Shown here piece after piece: positions 1 to 9,415 of a DNA stretch of 64,000 nucleotides. This stretch comes from Saccharopolyspora galaxeae (GTDB taxonomy: Bacteria; Actinomycetota; Actinomycetes; Mycobacteriales; Pseudonocardiaceae). The translations under genes were made by a program, and so were the position numbers. Under the pieces are notes generated by a model that worked only from the letters and a program-made list of their open reading frames with translations, made no database searches and was not told the origin of the DNA. Where the stretch lies: contig NZ_JADDUE010000009.1 of assembly GCF_016526145.1 (NCBI RefSeq), forward strand, positions 248,001 through 312,000, in the 5' to 3' direction. The number at the start of each line of letters is the position of its first letter. Positions within the stretch are counted from its first letter, which is position 1.

Positions 1-1235
1 ATCTTCCGCGCGAGTTTGATGCCCTCGGTCATGACCCTGATGTCGTGCGGGTCGGTGAAGTACCGGGGGTCGACCTTCGGCTTGTCCCGGAAATCTCGAG
101 TGCGCAACCGGACGTTGCCGATCGAGCGGCTGCGGGTGACGTTCGGCGTCAGGCAGAAGCCGTTCTCCGTCGTCGGGTATCCCTGCCGCATGGTGTGCAT
201 GTCGAACGGCACCGAACCGTAGTGGAACATCAGGTCGGGCCGGTTCAGGCCGGCTTCGGTGGTGGTGAAGATGCCGATCTCCCACCATTGCGTGGATTCG
301 GTGACCATCGGCTGCTTCGCGTCCCATCCGATGACGCCTTCGGGATGGTCCTGGAGGTTGGATCCGACACCGGGTGAGTCGACGAGCACGTCGATCCCGA
401 CTTCCCGCAGGTGTTCGCCCGGCCCGATTCCGGACAGCATCAGCAGCTTGGGCGTGTCGATGGCCCCGGAGGACAGCACCACTTCTTGCCGGGCGCGCAC
501 CGTGCGGGTGTGGACGAGGTCGGGGTCGAGGTAGGCGATCCCGGTCGCCCGCTTCCCATCGAACTCGACCTTTTTGGCCCGCACTTCGGTGCGCACCTCG
601 AGGTTCGGCCGCCTGCCCATGATCGGGTGCAGGTAGGACACCGAGGACGACGACCGCGTGCCGTCTTCCCGCGCGTTGATCTGGAACCAGTTCGCGCCGT
701 GCGTGACGGTGCGTCCCGAGTTGAATTCGGTCGTCGGGATGCCCGCTTGTTCGCAGGCTTGCAGCAGCGCAACCCCGGACGGGTCGTTGGGCGGAACGCT
801 GCGAATGTTCACCGGCCCGCTGCGCCCGTGGTGGTCGCCTGGTCCGTCGTTGGTCTCGAGCCTCTTGTACAGCGGGAAGACGTCGCTGGCGCCCCATCCG
901 GTGGCGCCCATCCGTTCCCATTCGTCTAGGTCTTCGGCGGGCGCCCAGAACGCGATGCACGAGTTGTGCGAGGAGCAGCCGCCGAGCACGCGGGCACGGG
1001 CGTGCCGCATGTAGGAGTTGCCTTGCTCTTGCGGTTCGACGAGGTAATCCCAGTCGTAGCCGGATTCGAGCAGCGCCATCCACCGGTCGAGTTCGAGGAT
1101 GGCTTTGTCCCCGACATCGGATGGTCCGGCTTCGAGCAGGCAAACAGTGGTGCCGGGGTCTTCGGAAAGGCGAGCCGCCAGCGCGGCGCCTGCGCTTCCG
1201 CCGCCCACCACGACGTAGTCGAATTCTTCGGCCAT
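1..1235 (-). CDS. codA: Choline oxidase (GMC oxidoreductase), 3' end cut by window edge
   Basis: About 411 codons are visible and the reading frame runs off the left edge without a stop. The N-terminus has the FAD-binding motif GGGSAGAALAARLSE (about residues 11-25). The stretch around residues 78-95 includes GGCSSHNSC, whose His90 matches the histidine that carries covalent FAD in Arthrobacter choline oxidase. The segment STQWWEIG contains the glutamate that binds the choline ammonium group there. The whole visible part resembles choline oxidase (oxygen-dependent, choline to glycine betaine) more than membrane choline dehydrogenase BetA. The catalytic His and Asn near the C-terminus lie outside the window. 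It is last in a permease/aldehyde dehydrogenase operon, 19 bp behind the permease gene, consistent with osmoprotectant synthesis or choline catabolism. Confidence 0.85.
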   Translation of the reverse strand, partial: MAEEFDYVVVGGGSAGAALAARLSEDPGTTVCLLEAGPSDVGDKAILELDRWMALLESGYDWDYLVEPQEQGNSYMRHARARVLGGCSSHNSCIAFWAPAEDLDEWERMGATGWGASDVFPLYKRLETNDGPGDHHGRSGPVNIRSVPPNDPSGVALLQACEQAGIPTTEFNSGRTVTHGANWFQINAREDGTRSSSSVSYLHPIMGRRPNLEVRTEVRAKKVEFDGKRATGIAYLDPDLVHTRTVRARQEVVLSSGAIDTPKLLMLSGIGPGEHLREVGIDVLVDSPGVGSNLQDHPEGVIGWDAKQPMVTESTQWWEIGIFTTTEAGLNRPDLMFHYGSVPFDMHTMRQGYPTTENGFCLTPNVTRSRSIGNVRLRTRDFRDKPKVDPRYFTDPHDIRVMTEGIKLARK

Positions 1236-1254
1236 GGTCTCAGCTCCGTTCCCT

Positions 1255-2787
1255 TCAGGACAGTGCGGACTTGGTCGTATCGGTGTCGCCCGTGGCCGCG
1301 TGGTCGGCGAGCACGCCGACGCGGTGTCGCTGCACGAACCAGTAGTAGGCGAATCCGCCGAGCGCGGCGATGCCGACGAACAGCACGGAGCTCCACTGCA
1401 GGTACCAGTGGTAGGGCGGTTCGGCGTTGTAGACGTCGCGCCGCGGCCAGGCGAGGTTGGTGGTCATCCCGATTCCCCACAGCACCGCGAGCACGTTCAC
1501 GGGCAGTCCCCACCGCCCGAGGGTGAATCGGCCTTCCTGCTTCCGGGAGGACCATTCGCCGCGCAGGCGGGCGACCAGCATGGGGATGGTCACCAGCAGG
1601 TACGACACGTAGATGAGGATGATCGCGAGGCTGGTGACGGCGGAGAAGATCTGCGGTTGCCCGATGTTGACGACCAGCAGTGCCACTGCGATGACGCCGA
1701 TGACGATGGCCGGTACGACCGGCGTCTGAAAGCGTGGGCTGACTCGTGCGAGTTTCGACCCGCCGGGCAGTGCGTTGTCCCGCGCCATGGCGAATGCGAT
1801 GCGGATGGCCGCGGTGTGCACCGCGAGCACGCACACGGTGATCGCCACGAACACCACGAGCAGGAACAGCCGTCCGATGAGTGGTCCGAGCGAGTCGGTG
1901 AGCACGAACTGGAGGCCGACTTCGGTCAGCTCCGGCGCGTTGAGGTCTCTGGCGGCCATCAGCGCCAGCAGGATGATCAACCCGCCGAGCACGAACGATG
2001 CGATCAGCGATCGCAGAATGGCTTTGGGCGCGTTCCGATGCGGGTTGATCGATTCTTCGCCGAGGGACGAGGCGGTGTCGAACCCGTACATCACGTAGGA
2101 CGACGCGAGCGCGGCGACGAGGAACGCGCCGAGGTATCCGTGCGGGTTGGTGCTTCCGGTGTTCTGCGTTTCGAGCACGACGTCCGGCCCGCGGGTCGCG
2201 GCCACGGCCAGGAACAGGATCAGCAGCACGGCCGCGATCAGTTCGATGGTCACCCCGGCGCTGTTGATCCGCGCCATGAGTTTCACGCCGAAAGCGTTGA
2301 CCAGCGTGGTGAACACGATCAGCATCGTCGCGAGCAGCACGCCGTTGGCGGCTTCGCTGGTTCCGCTCCCGTTACCGATGATTTGGAAAGCGCCCCATAT
2401 TTGCGGGAGCGTGTGCTGGTAGGCGAGTGCGGTGGCGGCGATGGAAACGATCGACGCCAGCAGCATCATCCAGCCGGCCAGCCAGGCCACGTGTTTGCCC
2501 CCGAGCTTTTTCGACCAGTTGTAGATCGATCCGGCGATGGGGTAGTGCGAGGCCAGTTCGGCGAAGCTCAACGCCACCATCAGCTGGCCGAAGAACACCA
2601 GCGGCCAGGACCACCAGTAGGCGGGTCCTCCGGACGACAATCCGAAGTAGGAGAGCTGGAAGGTGCCGGTCAGCACCGAGATGTAGCTGATTCCTGCGGC
2701 GAAGGTGTGGAAGCCGCCGAGGGATCTTTTCAGTTTGTTGGTGTAGCCGAACTCGCTGAGCTCGGCGTCCCCGGTGGGCGCGCTCAT
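1255..2787 (-). CDS. APC-superfamily amino acid/amine permease
   Basis: 510 residues with about 12 hydrophobic segments and the APC N-terminal region (GYTNKLKRSLGGFHTFAAG) followed by the first helix. The ATG at 2787 has a good ribosome binding site (AAAGGAG). It sits between the betaine aldehyde dehydrogenase gene (93 bp upstream) and the choline oxidase gene (19 bp downstream), so the likely substrate is choline or a related quaternary amine. APC members of this type usually carry amino acids or GABA, so the choline assignment rests on context only. The C-terminal tail after residue 485 is short and cytoplasmic in appearance. Confidence 0.8.
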   Translation of the reverse strand: MSAPTGDAELSEFGYTNKLKRSLGGFHTFAAGISYISVLTGTFQLSYFGLSSGGPAYWWSWPLVFFGQLMVALSFAELASHYPIAGSIYNWSKKLGGKHVAWLAGWMMLLASIVSIAATALAYQHTLPQIWGAFQIIGNGSGTSEAANGVLLATMLIVFTTLVNAFGVKLMARINSAGVTIELIAAVLLILFLAVAATRGPDVVLETQNTGSTNPHGYLGAFLVAALASSYVMYGFDTASSLGEESINPHRNAPKAILRSLIASFVLGGLIILLALMAARDLNAPELTEVGLQFVLTDSLGPLIGRLFLLVVFVAITVCVLAVHTAAIRIAFAMARDNALPGGSKLARVSPRFQTPVVPAIVIGVIAVALLVVNIGQPQIFSAVTSLAIILIYVSYLLVTIPMLVARLRGEWSSRKQEGRFTLGRWGLPVNVLAVLWGIGMTTNLAWPRRDVYNAEPPYHWYLQWSSVLFVGIAALGGFAYYWFVQRHRVGVLADHAATGDTDTTKSALS

Positions 2788-2880
2788 GCCCGAACTCCTT
2801 TCCCGCGCTCGGTGTCCCGCGGGCTGCGGGGCCGAGCGGCGGGTGGTTGTTGCGCAGTATGGGTTTGTGCCTGCCCCCGG

Positions 2881-4371
2881 TCAGCGGCCGTCGAACCACC
2901 GCGGCGGCTGCGGGCGCAGGTTTTGATGGATGTGCTTGGCCTCCTGGTATTCGCCGAGCCCGGCGCGTCCGAGTTCGCGGCCGATGCCGGATTGCTTGTA
3001 GCCGCCCCATTCGGCTTGGGGCAGGTACGGGTGGAAGTCGTTGATCCAGACGGTGCCGTGCCGCAGCCGGTGCGCGACGCGCTGGGCTTTGCTCACGTCG
3101 CTGCTGAACACCGCGCCGGCGAGCCCGTAGTGCGTGTCGTTGGCGATGCGCACGGCGTCGTCTTCGTCGGTGAAGCGTTCCACGGTGAGCACGGGCCCGA
3201 AGGATTCTTCGGTGACGGCGTAGCTGCCTTGCGCGACTTCGTCGAGCACGGTCGGCAGGTAGTAGTGCCCGTTGGCGTAGCGCTCGCCTTCGGGGCGGCG
3301 CCCGCCGGTGCGCAACACAGCGCCTTCTTCCACGGCCTTGGCCACGTGCGCGGAAACTTTCTCGAGGTGTGCGGCGGAGATCAGCGGCCCGGTTTCGGCG
3401 TCTTCGTCGTAGGGCCCGCCGATGCGGATCTTCTCGGTTCGCCGCACGAGTTCGTCGACGAACTCGTCGTGGATGTCGTCTTGCACGACGAGTCGCGCCC
3501 CGGCGGAGCACACTTGCCCGGAGTGCAGGAACACGGCCATCAGCGCGTAGTCGACGGCGGTGTCGAAGTCGGCGTCGGCGAAGACCACGTTGGGGTTCTT
3601 CCCGCCGAGTTCGAGGGCGACCTTCTTGACGGTGGCTGCGGCGGAGGCGGCGATGGACCGGCCGGTGTGCAGTCCGCCGGTGAACGAGATGAGGTCGATG
3701 TCGCGGTGTTCGGCCAGCAGCGCGCCGGTTTCCGGACCGCTGCCGAGCACGAGGTTGCCCACGCCTGCGGGCAGCCCTGCTTCGTCGAGCGCGCGCATCA
3801 GCAGGATCGCGGTGCTGGGCGTGAGTTCGCTGGGTTTGAGCACGAAGGTGTCGCCTGCGGCGATCGCGGGCGCGACCTTCCACGCGACCTGCAGCAGCGG
3901 GAAGTTCCAGGGCGTGATCATGCCGCAGACGCCGACGGGTTCGTAGCGCACGCGGCTGAACGAGTCGGGCGAGCCGGTGTCGACCACGTCGCCGCCGTTG
4001 ACCCCGGCGAGTTTGCCGAAGTAGCGGAAGCAGGCGGCGATGTCGGCCATGTCCTGTTCGCTCTCCACCAGGCGTTTGCCGGTGTCGCCGGATTCGGCGC
4101 GGGCGAATTCGGCTTGGTCGCGCACCAGGATGTCGCTGACGCGCAGCAGCAGGTCACCGCGGTCCCATGCGGAGGTGTTCGCCCAGGTGCCGTCGTCGAA
4201 GGTCCGGCGGGCGGCGTGGATGGCCCGTTCGGTGTCGTTCCGGTCGCCTTCGGAGACGGTGGTGACGAGGGTGCCGTCGGCGGGGCTGCGGATTTCGCGC
4301 ACGCCGCCGGCGCCTGCGGGTTGCCAGGTTCCGTCGATGAACAGCGTGTTCGGGCTTTCGTCGTTCGACAT
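2881..4371 (-). CDS. betB: Betaine aldehyde dehydrogenase (ALDH superfamily)
   Basis: 496 residues. The frame stays open 52 codons further upstream, but the ATG at 4371 (MSNDESPN) matches the usual family N-terminus. ALDH landmarks are present: PWNFPLLQ with the oxyanion Asn156, general-base Glu254 in LELGG, and nucleophile Cys288 in SGQVCSAG. It oxidises an aldehyde with NAD(P)+. Being first in an operon with choline oxidase and a permease, betaine aldehyde is the probable substrate. Choline oxidase itself can perform both oxidations, so this enzyme may be partly redundant or may act on other aminoaldehydes. It is divergent from a TetR regulator, with an imperfect palindrome between them. 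Confidence 0.85.
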   Translation of the reverse strand: MSNDESPNTLFIDGTWQPAGAGGVREIRSPADGTLVTTVSEGDRNDTERAIHAARRTFDDGTWANTSAWDRGDLLLRVSDILVRDQAEFARAESGDTGKRLVESEQDMADIAACFRYFGKLAGVNGGDVVDTGSPDSFSRVRYEPVGVCGMITPWNFPLLQVAWKVAPAIAAGDTFVLKPSELTPSTAILLMRALDEAGLPAGVGNLVLGSGPETGALLAEHRDIDLISFTGGLHTGRSIAASAAATVKKVALELGGKNPNVVFADADFDTAVDYALMAVFLHSGQVCSAGARLVVQDDIHDEFVDELVRRTEKIRIGGPYDEDAETGPLISAAHLEKVSAHVAKAVEEGAVLRTGGRRPEGERYANGHYYLPTVLDEVAQGSYAVTEESFGPVLTVERFTDEDDAVRIANDTHYGLAGAVFSSDVSKAQRVAHRLRHGTVWINDFHPYLPQAEWGGYKQSGIGRELGRAGLGEYQEAKHIHQNLRPQPPRWFDGR

Positions 4372-4509
4372 GGGTGTCCCTGTAGTTGGCTGCGTGGCGG
4401 GTTTGCGCGGGCTCTTCCGCGGCGCGCCGGTGCGGTCGGCGTCGGGGCGCGCCTGGCCGGGACGTCGGTGCCCTGCGGCGGCGCTGCCGGAGGACCCTAG
4501 CACCGGTCG

Positions 4510-4523
4510 TGTACATCTGTACA
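4510..4523. promoter_or_regulatory. Candidate TetR operator between betB and tetR
   Basis: TGTACA-TC-TGTACA: two palindromic hexamers separated by 2 bp give a near-perfect 14-bp dyad. It lies 139 bp upstream of betB and 118 bp upstream of the TetR gene. Such placement fits autoregulation and control of the choline operon. Functional assignment is inference. Confidence 0.45.
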
Positions 4524-4640
4524 TCATCGTGGTTCGGGGCTCGCGTTTCGGCGCTCACTTCAGGATCGTGCGCAGGGGAAACGCACGCAGCGTGATGTGG
4601 GCCGCAACGCTGCGAGGACGTTTCGTGGCAGGCTTGCCGC

Positions 4641-5210
4641 ATGGTGTCGACGGGGGCTGCGACGCGCCGCAAGGATCCGGCGAGGAGGGAGCGCATCGCC
4701 AGGGCGGCGATCGACGTCGTGGCCGAGCGGGGGATCGAGAAGCTCACGCACCGCGCTGTCGCGGCTGCCGCCGGCGTGCCGCTCGGATCGACGACGTACT
4801 ACTTCCGGACGCTCGACGATTTGCTCGCGGAGGCGTTGCGCCAGTCCGCGCAGGACGACGTCGCCGAGCTGCGCGCGTGGGCGAACTCGCTGTCCGGCGA
4901 GGACGACTTGGCCGCCGCGCTCGGTGATCTCATACTGCGCTACCTCGGCCCGCAACGTTCGCGCACTGTCGTGCAACACGAGCTCTACATGGCCGCGTTG
5001 CACCGGCCCGCGTTGGCGCACGTCAGCAACGAGTGGGACGCGGAGCTGGTGGAGCTGTTCACGTGCTATACCGATTCGGTGACGGGCCGTGCACTGTCGG
5101 CGCTTTTTTGCGGCTTGTTGCTGCAAGGCGTCGTCCGGGAGTCGGTGCCGAGTCGAGATGAAATCGAAACCACTTTCCGGCGCGTGCTGGCGCCTGCCGC
5201 AAATCGCTGA
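4641..5210 (+). CDS. TetR/AcrR-family transcriptional regulator
   Basis: 189 residues. The N-terminal helix-turn-helix spans about residues 15-60, with the typical pattern of a helix (RIARAAIDVVAERG) followed by HRAVAAAAGVPLGSTTYYF. The remainder is an all-helical ligand-binding domain in the usual size range. It is divergently placed from the betaine aldehyde dehydrogenase operon, so it is the probable local repressor, comparable in role to BetI. The sequence resembles BetI only at the level of the superfamily, and the inducer cannot be told from sequence. Confidence 0.85.
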   Translation: MVSTGAATRRKDPARRERIARAAIDVVAERGIEKLTHRAVAAAAGVPLGSTTYYFRTLDDLLAEALRQSAQDDVAELRAWANSLSGEDDLAAALGDLILRYLGPQRSRTVVQHELYMAALHRPALAHVSNEWDAELVELFTCYTDSVTGRALSALFCGLLLQGVVRESVPSRDEIETTFRRVLAPAANR

Positions 5211-5548
5211 CGCCGCAACGGTTTTCGGCCTCGGTGGCGGGTCGGCCGACCGAGGATGTCCCGCGGGTTTCGGAAATTCAAACAGTTGATCTTATGCGCG
5301 GTCGGGGTGGACAATGCACTCAGCGATCCGTGACACCGTTGCCCGGCGGCGCCTGCCGGTGAGGTCCGGCGTGATCTTTCCGGTCGGCAGGCTCGTCGCG
5401 GCAATGTCGCGCAAGTGGCGTCCGGGGTTCGCCGGTTCCTCCCGGCGGAGCACATCGCCGAAGGCTTTCGCGGGTGTACAACGGATTTTGCCGCGTCGGG
5501 GCGTGGCTCGCTCCCAGCAGAACAACTGATGATCAATGGGGTGAGACC
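5211..5548. other. Non-coding interval with possible hairpin terminator
   Basis: 338 bp between the TetR gene and the coiled-coil gene. At 5229-5255 there is a 7-bp stem (CCTCGGT / ACCGAGG) with a 13-nt loop that could end the TetR transcript. From about 5260 to 5320 the sequence is less GC-rich than its surroundings, as expected for a promoter region. No convincing small ORF was found. Confidence 0.4.
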
Positions 5549-6553
5549 GTGGGCTACAACAACGAAGATCGTGACCTGGTACCGCTGAAGTCCGATTTCG
5601 ACACCGTCTGGTACGGCTACCGCCGTTCGCAGGTCCGGTTCTACATCCAGCAGACCGATGCCGAGGTCCGGATGCTCACCGAGGATCGCGACGCGGCGTT
5701 GAGCCAGGTCGCGGACCTCTCGGCGGAGCTGGAGCAGGCGCGTGCCGAGATCGAGCAGCTGCGCGAGCAGTACGACGCGGTCTGCCGCACGCCGATCGAG
5801 GAGACGGCGCTGTCCGACCGGATGCGCCGGATGGTGCGGCTGGCCCACGACGAGGCCGCGGAGGTCGTGTCGTCCGCGCAGGCGGCGTCCGAGCACGAGT
5901 GGGCGCGCGCCGAGCAGTCCGCCGCTGAGCTGCGTACCCGTTACGAGAACCTGGTCGCCGAGGCCGACCAGTGGCGCAGGCAGTCGGAGACGCAGCGCAA
6001 CGAGGCGCTGGCCGAGACCCGCCGGGACATCCAGCACATGGCGCGCGAGGCCGAGGCGCACCGCCGCAAGCTGGACAACGAGGCGGAGGCCCGGCGCACC
6101 CAGGTGGAGAACGATTTCGAGATCTCCATGGCGGCACGCCGCGAGGAGGCCACCAGGGTCCAGGCCGAGCGCGAGCAGCGCAGCCGTGCGGAGGCGCAGC
6201 GCCGAGTCGTGGAGGCCACCGCCGAGTCGGAGCGCCGGCTCCGCCGCGCCGACGAGCACTCGGAGGCGATGCTGCGGATGCGGCAGGACCTGGCCAAGCG
6301 GGTGCGGGCGGCCCAGCAGATCATGGCCGACGCCGAGCCGTTCTTGACCGCGGTGGAGTCGGATGCGGACTCCGAGGCGGGGGACTCCTACGTCGCCGGT
6401 GTCGTGCACGACGATCTGCTCGGCGATGAGCAGGAGGTGGATGTTCCCCGCCAGCGCGGCCTCACGGCGAAGGCGGCCGAGGCGGAGGCGGCCGAGGCAC
6501 CGGAGCCAGCGGTCGCCGCGAACGCCGAGGCGGGGTCGGCCAGCTCCCGCTGA
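5549..6553 (+). CDS. DivIVA/FilP-like coiled-coil cytoskeletal protein
   Basis: 334 residues from the GTG at 5549, which is preceded by a GGGGTGAG ribosome binding site; a longer start at 5474 has no such site. Residues about 15-75 resemble the DivIVA N-terminal domain (a short conserved WYGYRRSQVRFYIQQ segment followed by heptads). Residues about 40-290 are almost entirely charged heptad coiled coil rich in Glu, Arg and Ala. The C-terminus is an acidic, Ala-rich tail. Proteins of this type in actinomycetes (Wag31/DivIVA, Scy, FilP) organise polar growth. It appears monocistronic. Which subgroup it belongs to cannot be settled here; length and layout fit FilP or a DivIVA-domain paralogue rather than Wag31. 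Confidence 0.65.
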   Translation: MGYNNEDRDLVPLKSDFDTVWYGYRRSQVRFYIQQTDAEVRMLTEDRDAALSQVADLSAELEQARAEIEQLREQYDAVCRTPIEETALSDRMRRMVRLAHDEAAEVVSSAQAASEHEWARAEQSAAELRTRYENLVAEADQWRRQSETQRNEALAETRRDIQHMAREAEAHRRKLDNEAEARRTQVENDFEISMAARREEATRVQAEREQRSRAEAQRRVVEATAESERRLRRADEHSEAMLRMRQDLAKRVRAAQQIMADAEPFLTAVESDADSEAGDSYVAGVVHDDLLGDEQEVDVPRQRGLTAKAAEAEAAEAPEPAVAANAEAGSASSR

Positions 6554-6783
6554 ACCACCACCCGCGCCGGCGATCTCCGCTGGTGCGCCTGAGCTCGGGG
6601 CGCGCTGGTGCGTCCGCAGGCCGAGGTCCACGAGGCCCGGGTCGTCAGCTCGGACGGCCCGGCCTCGGCGGCCGGCGTGCAGCTCGGCCTGCCGCGACGG
6701 CTGCCCGGCCACGTCTTCCGCGGGTGTTGTGCCGATCCGTTACCCATTAGGTTCGTCGTGATTGATGGTCATGGGGAGGCGCG

Positions 6784-8148
6784 GTGCGTGGCTGGCTGGC
6801 AGCGGTAGTGGCCGGGTGCATGTTGCTCGCCGGGATGCCGGCCGCGGCACAACCCGTGGATGAGCTGCGGATTCGCCTGGAATCGGTGCCCGGCCTGACG
6901 GTGTTCGGCGAGCGGCCCACCGAGTCCGGCTTCCGCCTGCTGGATCTCGGTTTCGCGCAACCGGCCGATCACCACCATCCGGAACGAGGCGGTTTCGTCC
7001 AGCGCCTCACCCTGTTGCACCGCGGTTTCGACCGCCCCACGGTCGCCCACACCACCGGCTACGACCTGCCGGAGCAGCCGACGCGGGCCGAGCCGACACG
7101 GTTGGTGGACGGCAACCAGGTGTCCTTGGAACACCGCTTCTTCACCCCGTCCCGCCCGGAGCCCGCGGACTGGACCGATCTGGACATCTGGCAGTCGGCG
7201 ACCGACGAGCACCGGGTGATCGAGGCGCTGCGTTCGGTCTACTCGACCCACTGGCTGACCACGGGCGCGAGCAAGGGCGGGATGACCGCGGTCTACCACC
7301 GCCACTTCTACCCGCGTGACGTCGCCGCAACGATCGCTTATGTCGCGCCGAACGACGTGGACAACGACGACGACCGCTACGACGAGTTCCTCGCGAACGT
7401 CGGTTCCGATCCGGCGTGCCGCCGCGCGCTGACGACGGCGCAGCGGGAGGCGTTGCTGCGTCGCGACGAGATGCGCGCGAAGTACGTGGCCTACGCCGAG
7501 TCCCGTGGCATGACCTTCGATCGGATCGTCGGCGACGTGGACCGTGCGCTGGAGGCGGTGGTCGTGGATGCCCCGTTCGCGTTCTGGCAGTACCGCGGCC
7601 AGCAGGACTGCCCGAAGATTCCCGCGCCGTCGGCGAGCACGGACGCCCTGTACGCCTTCTTCGACGAGACGGTGCAGTTCGGCACCTACACCGACCAGGG
7701 CTTGGACTCCTACGTGCCGTACTACTACCAGGCGGGCACCCAGCTCGGCTGGCAGGACATCTCGCACGAGCCGCTGGCGGACCTGCTGCACGACCCGGAG
7801 ATCGGCAGGCCGCGCGATTTCGTCCCGCGGGAGATCGAGATGAGTTTCCGCCCGGGCGCGATGGCGCGGGTGGACGCCTGGGTTCGCGGGCGCGGTTCGG
7901 AGTTGATGTTCGTCAACGGCGGCAATGACCCCTGGAGCGCGGAGCCGTTCCGTCTCGGTCCGGGAAGCCGGGATTCCTACCGCTACACCGTGCCCGGTGG
8001 CAACCACGGCTCGAAGATCGAGAACCTGCCGCCGCAGCAACGCGCCGAGGCCGAGGGGACGGTGCGTCGGTGGGCGGGTGTGGAGCGGCCACCTGCTCCG
8101 CTCCACACCGAACTGGACCGTCCGGTCGTGCCGCGGATGCCCCGCTAG
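6784..8148 (+). CDS. Secreted S37-family tripeptidyl aminopeptidase
   Basis: 454 residues from a GTG start behind GGGGAGG. Residues 1-22 form a signal peptide (hydrophobic core, then AAA before the mature end). The serine nucleophile is Ser163 in GASKGGM. The triad is completed by Asp in GGNDPWS (near residue 380) and His in GNHGSKI (near residue 405). This is the peptidase S37 arrangement of Streptomyces prolyl tripeptidyl peptidase PS-10, which removes N-terminal tripeptides outside the cell. It stands alone, and its stop lies 1 bp from the convergent acyltransferase stop. Confidence 0.85.
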   Translation: MRGWLAAVVAGCMLLAGMPAAAQPVDELRIRLESVPGLTVFGERPTESGFRLLDLGFAQPADHHHPERGGFVQRLTLLHRGFDRPTVAHTTGYDLPEQPTRAEPTRLVDGNQVSLEHRFFTPSRPEPADWTDLDIWQSATDEHRVIEALRSVYSTHWLTTGASKGGMTAVYHRHFYPRDVAATIAYVAPNDVDNDDDRYDEFLANVGSDPACRRALTTAQREALLRRDEMRAKYVAYAESRGMTFDRIVGDVDRALEAVVVDAPFAFWQYRGQQDCPKIPAPSASTDALYAFFDETVQFGTYTDQGLDSYVPYYYQAGTQLGWQDISHEPLADLLHDPEIGRPRDFVPREIEMSFRPGAMARVDAWVRGRGSELMFVNGGNDPWSAEPFRLGPGSRDSYRYTVPGGNHGSKIENLPPQQRAEAEGTVRRWAGVERPPAPLHTELDRPVVPRMPR

Positions 8149-8149
8149 T

Positions 8150-9277
8150 TCAAGCCTGAGCGGTCCGCCGGGCGGCCAGCCGGTCGAACCCCTTCATCAG
8201 CCAGCGGTGCATCGGCCGTTCCACGACCTTGGTCAGCGCCCAGCCCAGCAACACACCGGTGACGAGGAACCCCGCGGTTTGCAGCGTCGGCCCGAAACCG
8301 AGGTCTTGGAGCTCGCGCGAGACCAGGTAGCCGACGCTCTGGTGAGTCAGGAACACGCCGTAGGAGATCCCGGCGAACCACTGCACGGCCCGCGCCGGCC
8401 GTCCCGAGACCACCTTGTTCCAGTCCGGCCCGCGCGCGGTCAACGCGATCACGACCATCCCGATGCACACCGCCACGGTCGAGCCCCAGTCGGCGACCAG
8501 TCCCTCCGGCGTTTCGGCGTAGTTGTGCAGCGCTTGTCCGATCATGCAGAAGCCGAGCAGCGCGGCGAAGTGCGGCCAGCTGATCCGCTTGGTCGACCAC
8601 AGCCAGATCGCCACGCCCACCACGAACAGGTGCCAGCGGTGCACGCCGATCCCGTCGACGATCGTGCGGTACAGCTCCGGCGGTTGGGAGACCCGCAGCG
8701 GCCACTGCGCCATCGGCACCAGCACTGCCGCCCACAACACCACCAGGATCCGCCGCCCGTGCCCCCATCGGCTGCGGTACAGCACTGCGGCCGCGGTGAA
8801 CCCCATTAGCTGCAGCGGAACCGTCCAGTGCGACCCGTCGATGAACGCGTAGTCCGCCGGTCGCCAGTTCCACAGCATGAGCAGGTTCCAGGTCAGGTCG
8901 TACCAGGTGGGCCAGAACCAGCCCTCGATCGCGGCGAGCCGGGTCAGCAGGAAGATGACCAGCACGGCGCCGATGAACGGCGGCAGCAGCCGCGCGATCC
9001 GTCCCCACCAGTAACGCAGCGTCGTACCGCGCCCGATCGTCACGCACGCGAAGTAGGCCGAGATCACCAGCAGCAGGCTCGCGCCCACCTGGTACGGGAA
9101 CGCGATCTTGCGCGGGATCAGCTCGGGGTGCAGGTACACACCGAGGAAAGTCGCGTGGTAGAGCATCACCAGCAGCACGCAGCCGGCCCGCACGAGGTCC
9201 CAGCTGATCTTGCGGCGGCTCTTCGTGCCCGAGGCAGTGCGTGCTGGGGCGGTGGTTCCTTCAGGCACGCCGGTCAC
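8150..9277 (-). CDS. Membrane acyltransferase 3 family protein
   Basis: About 375 residues with ten or so transmembrane helices. The family signature is an Arg in helix 1 and a His ten residues on (RAGCVLLVMLYHATF). Members O-acylate cell-surface sugars, antibiotics or peptidoglycan at the membrane. The frame is open for hundreds of codons upstream, but only from about 9277 does the translation look like a protein. GTG at 9277 or 9268 are both possible and neither has a strong ribosome binding site. It is divergent from hypF, and substrate and partner are unknown. Confidence 0.75.
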   Translation of the reverse strand: MTGVPEGTTAPARTASGTKSRRKISWDLVRAGCVLLVMLYHATFLGVYLHPELIPRKIAFPYQVGASLLLVISAYFACVTIGRGTTLRYWWGRIARLLPPFIGAVLVIFLLTRLAAIEGWFWPTWYDLTWNLLMLWNWRPADYAFIDGSHWTVPLQLMGFTAAAVLYRSRWGHGRRILVVLWAAVLVPMAQWPLRVSQPPELYRTIVDGIGVHRWHLFVVGVAIWLWSTKRISWPHFAALLGFCMIGQALHNYAETPEGLVADWGSTVAVCIGMVVIALTARGPDWNKVVSGRPARAVQWFAGISYGVFLTHQSVGYLVSRELQDLGFGPTLQTAGFLVTGVLLGWALTKVVERPMHRWLMKGFDRLAARRTAQA

Positions 9278-9415
9278 GGTACCAATCCGGTTGTGCCCGC
9301 TTTCGCCACCGACCCGCGGCTGCCCTGCGGTGCAGCTGGTGGCGATGGCACTCCGCTTAGCCCGGTGGGGTGAGCAGCGTTCGCCGCCTCGACGCAGCGG
9401 CAGCAGACTCGGCGA

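Noticed and set aside
1234-4500. Very long plus-strand open frame (1088 codons) across the choline operon
   Set aside because: It is the antisense mirror of the permease and aldehyde dehydrogenase genes; His/Gly/Asp-rich translation without domain pattern, produced by high GC at third positions.
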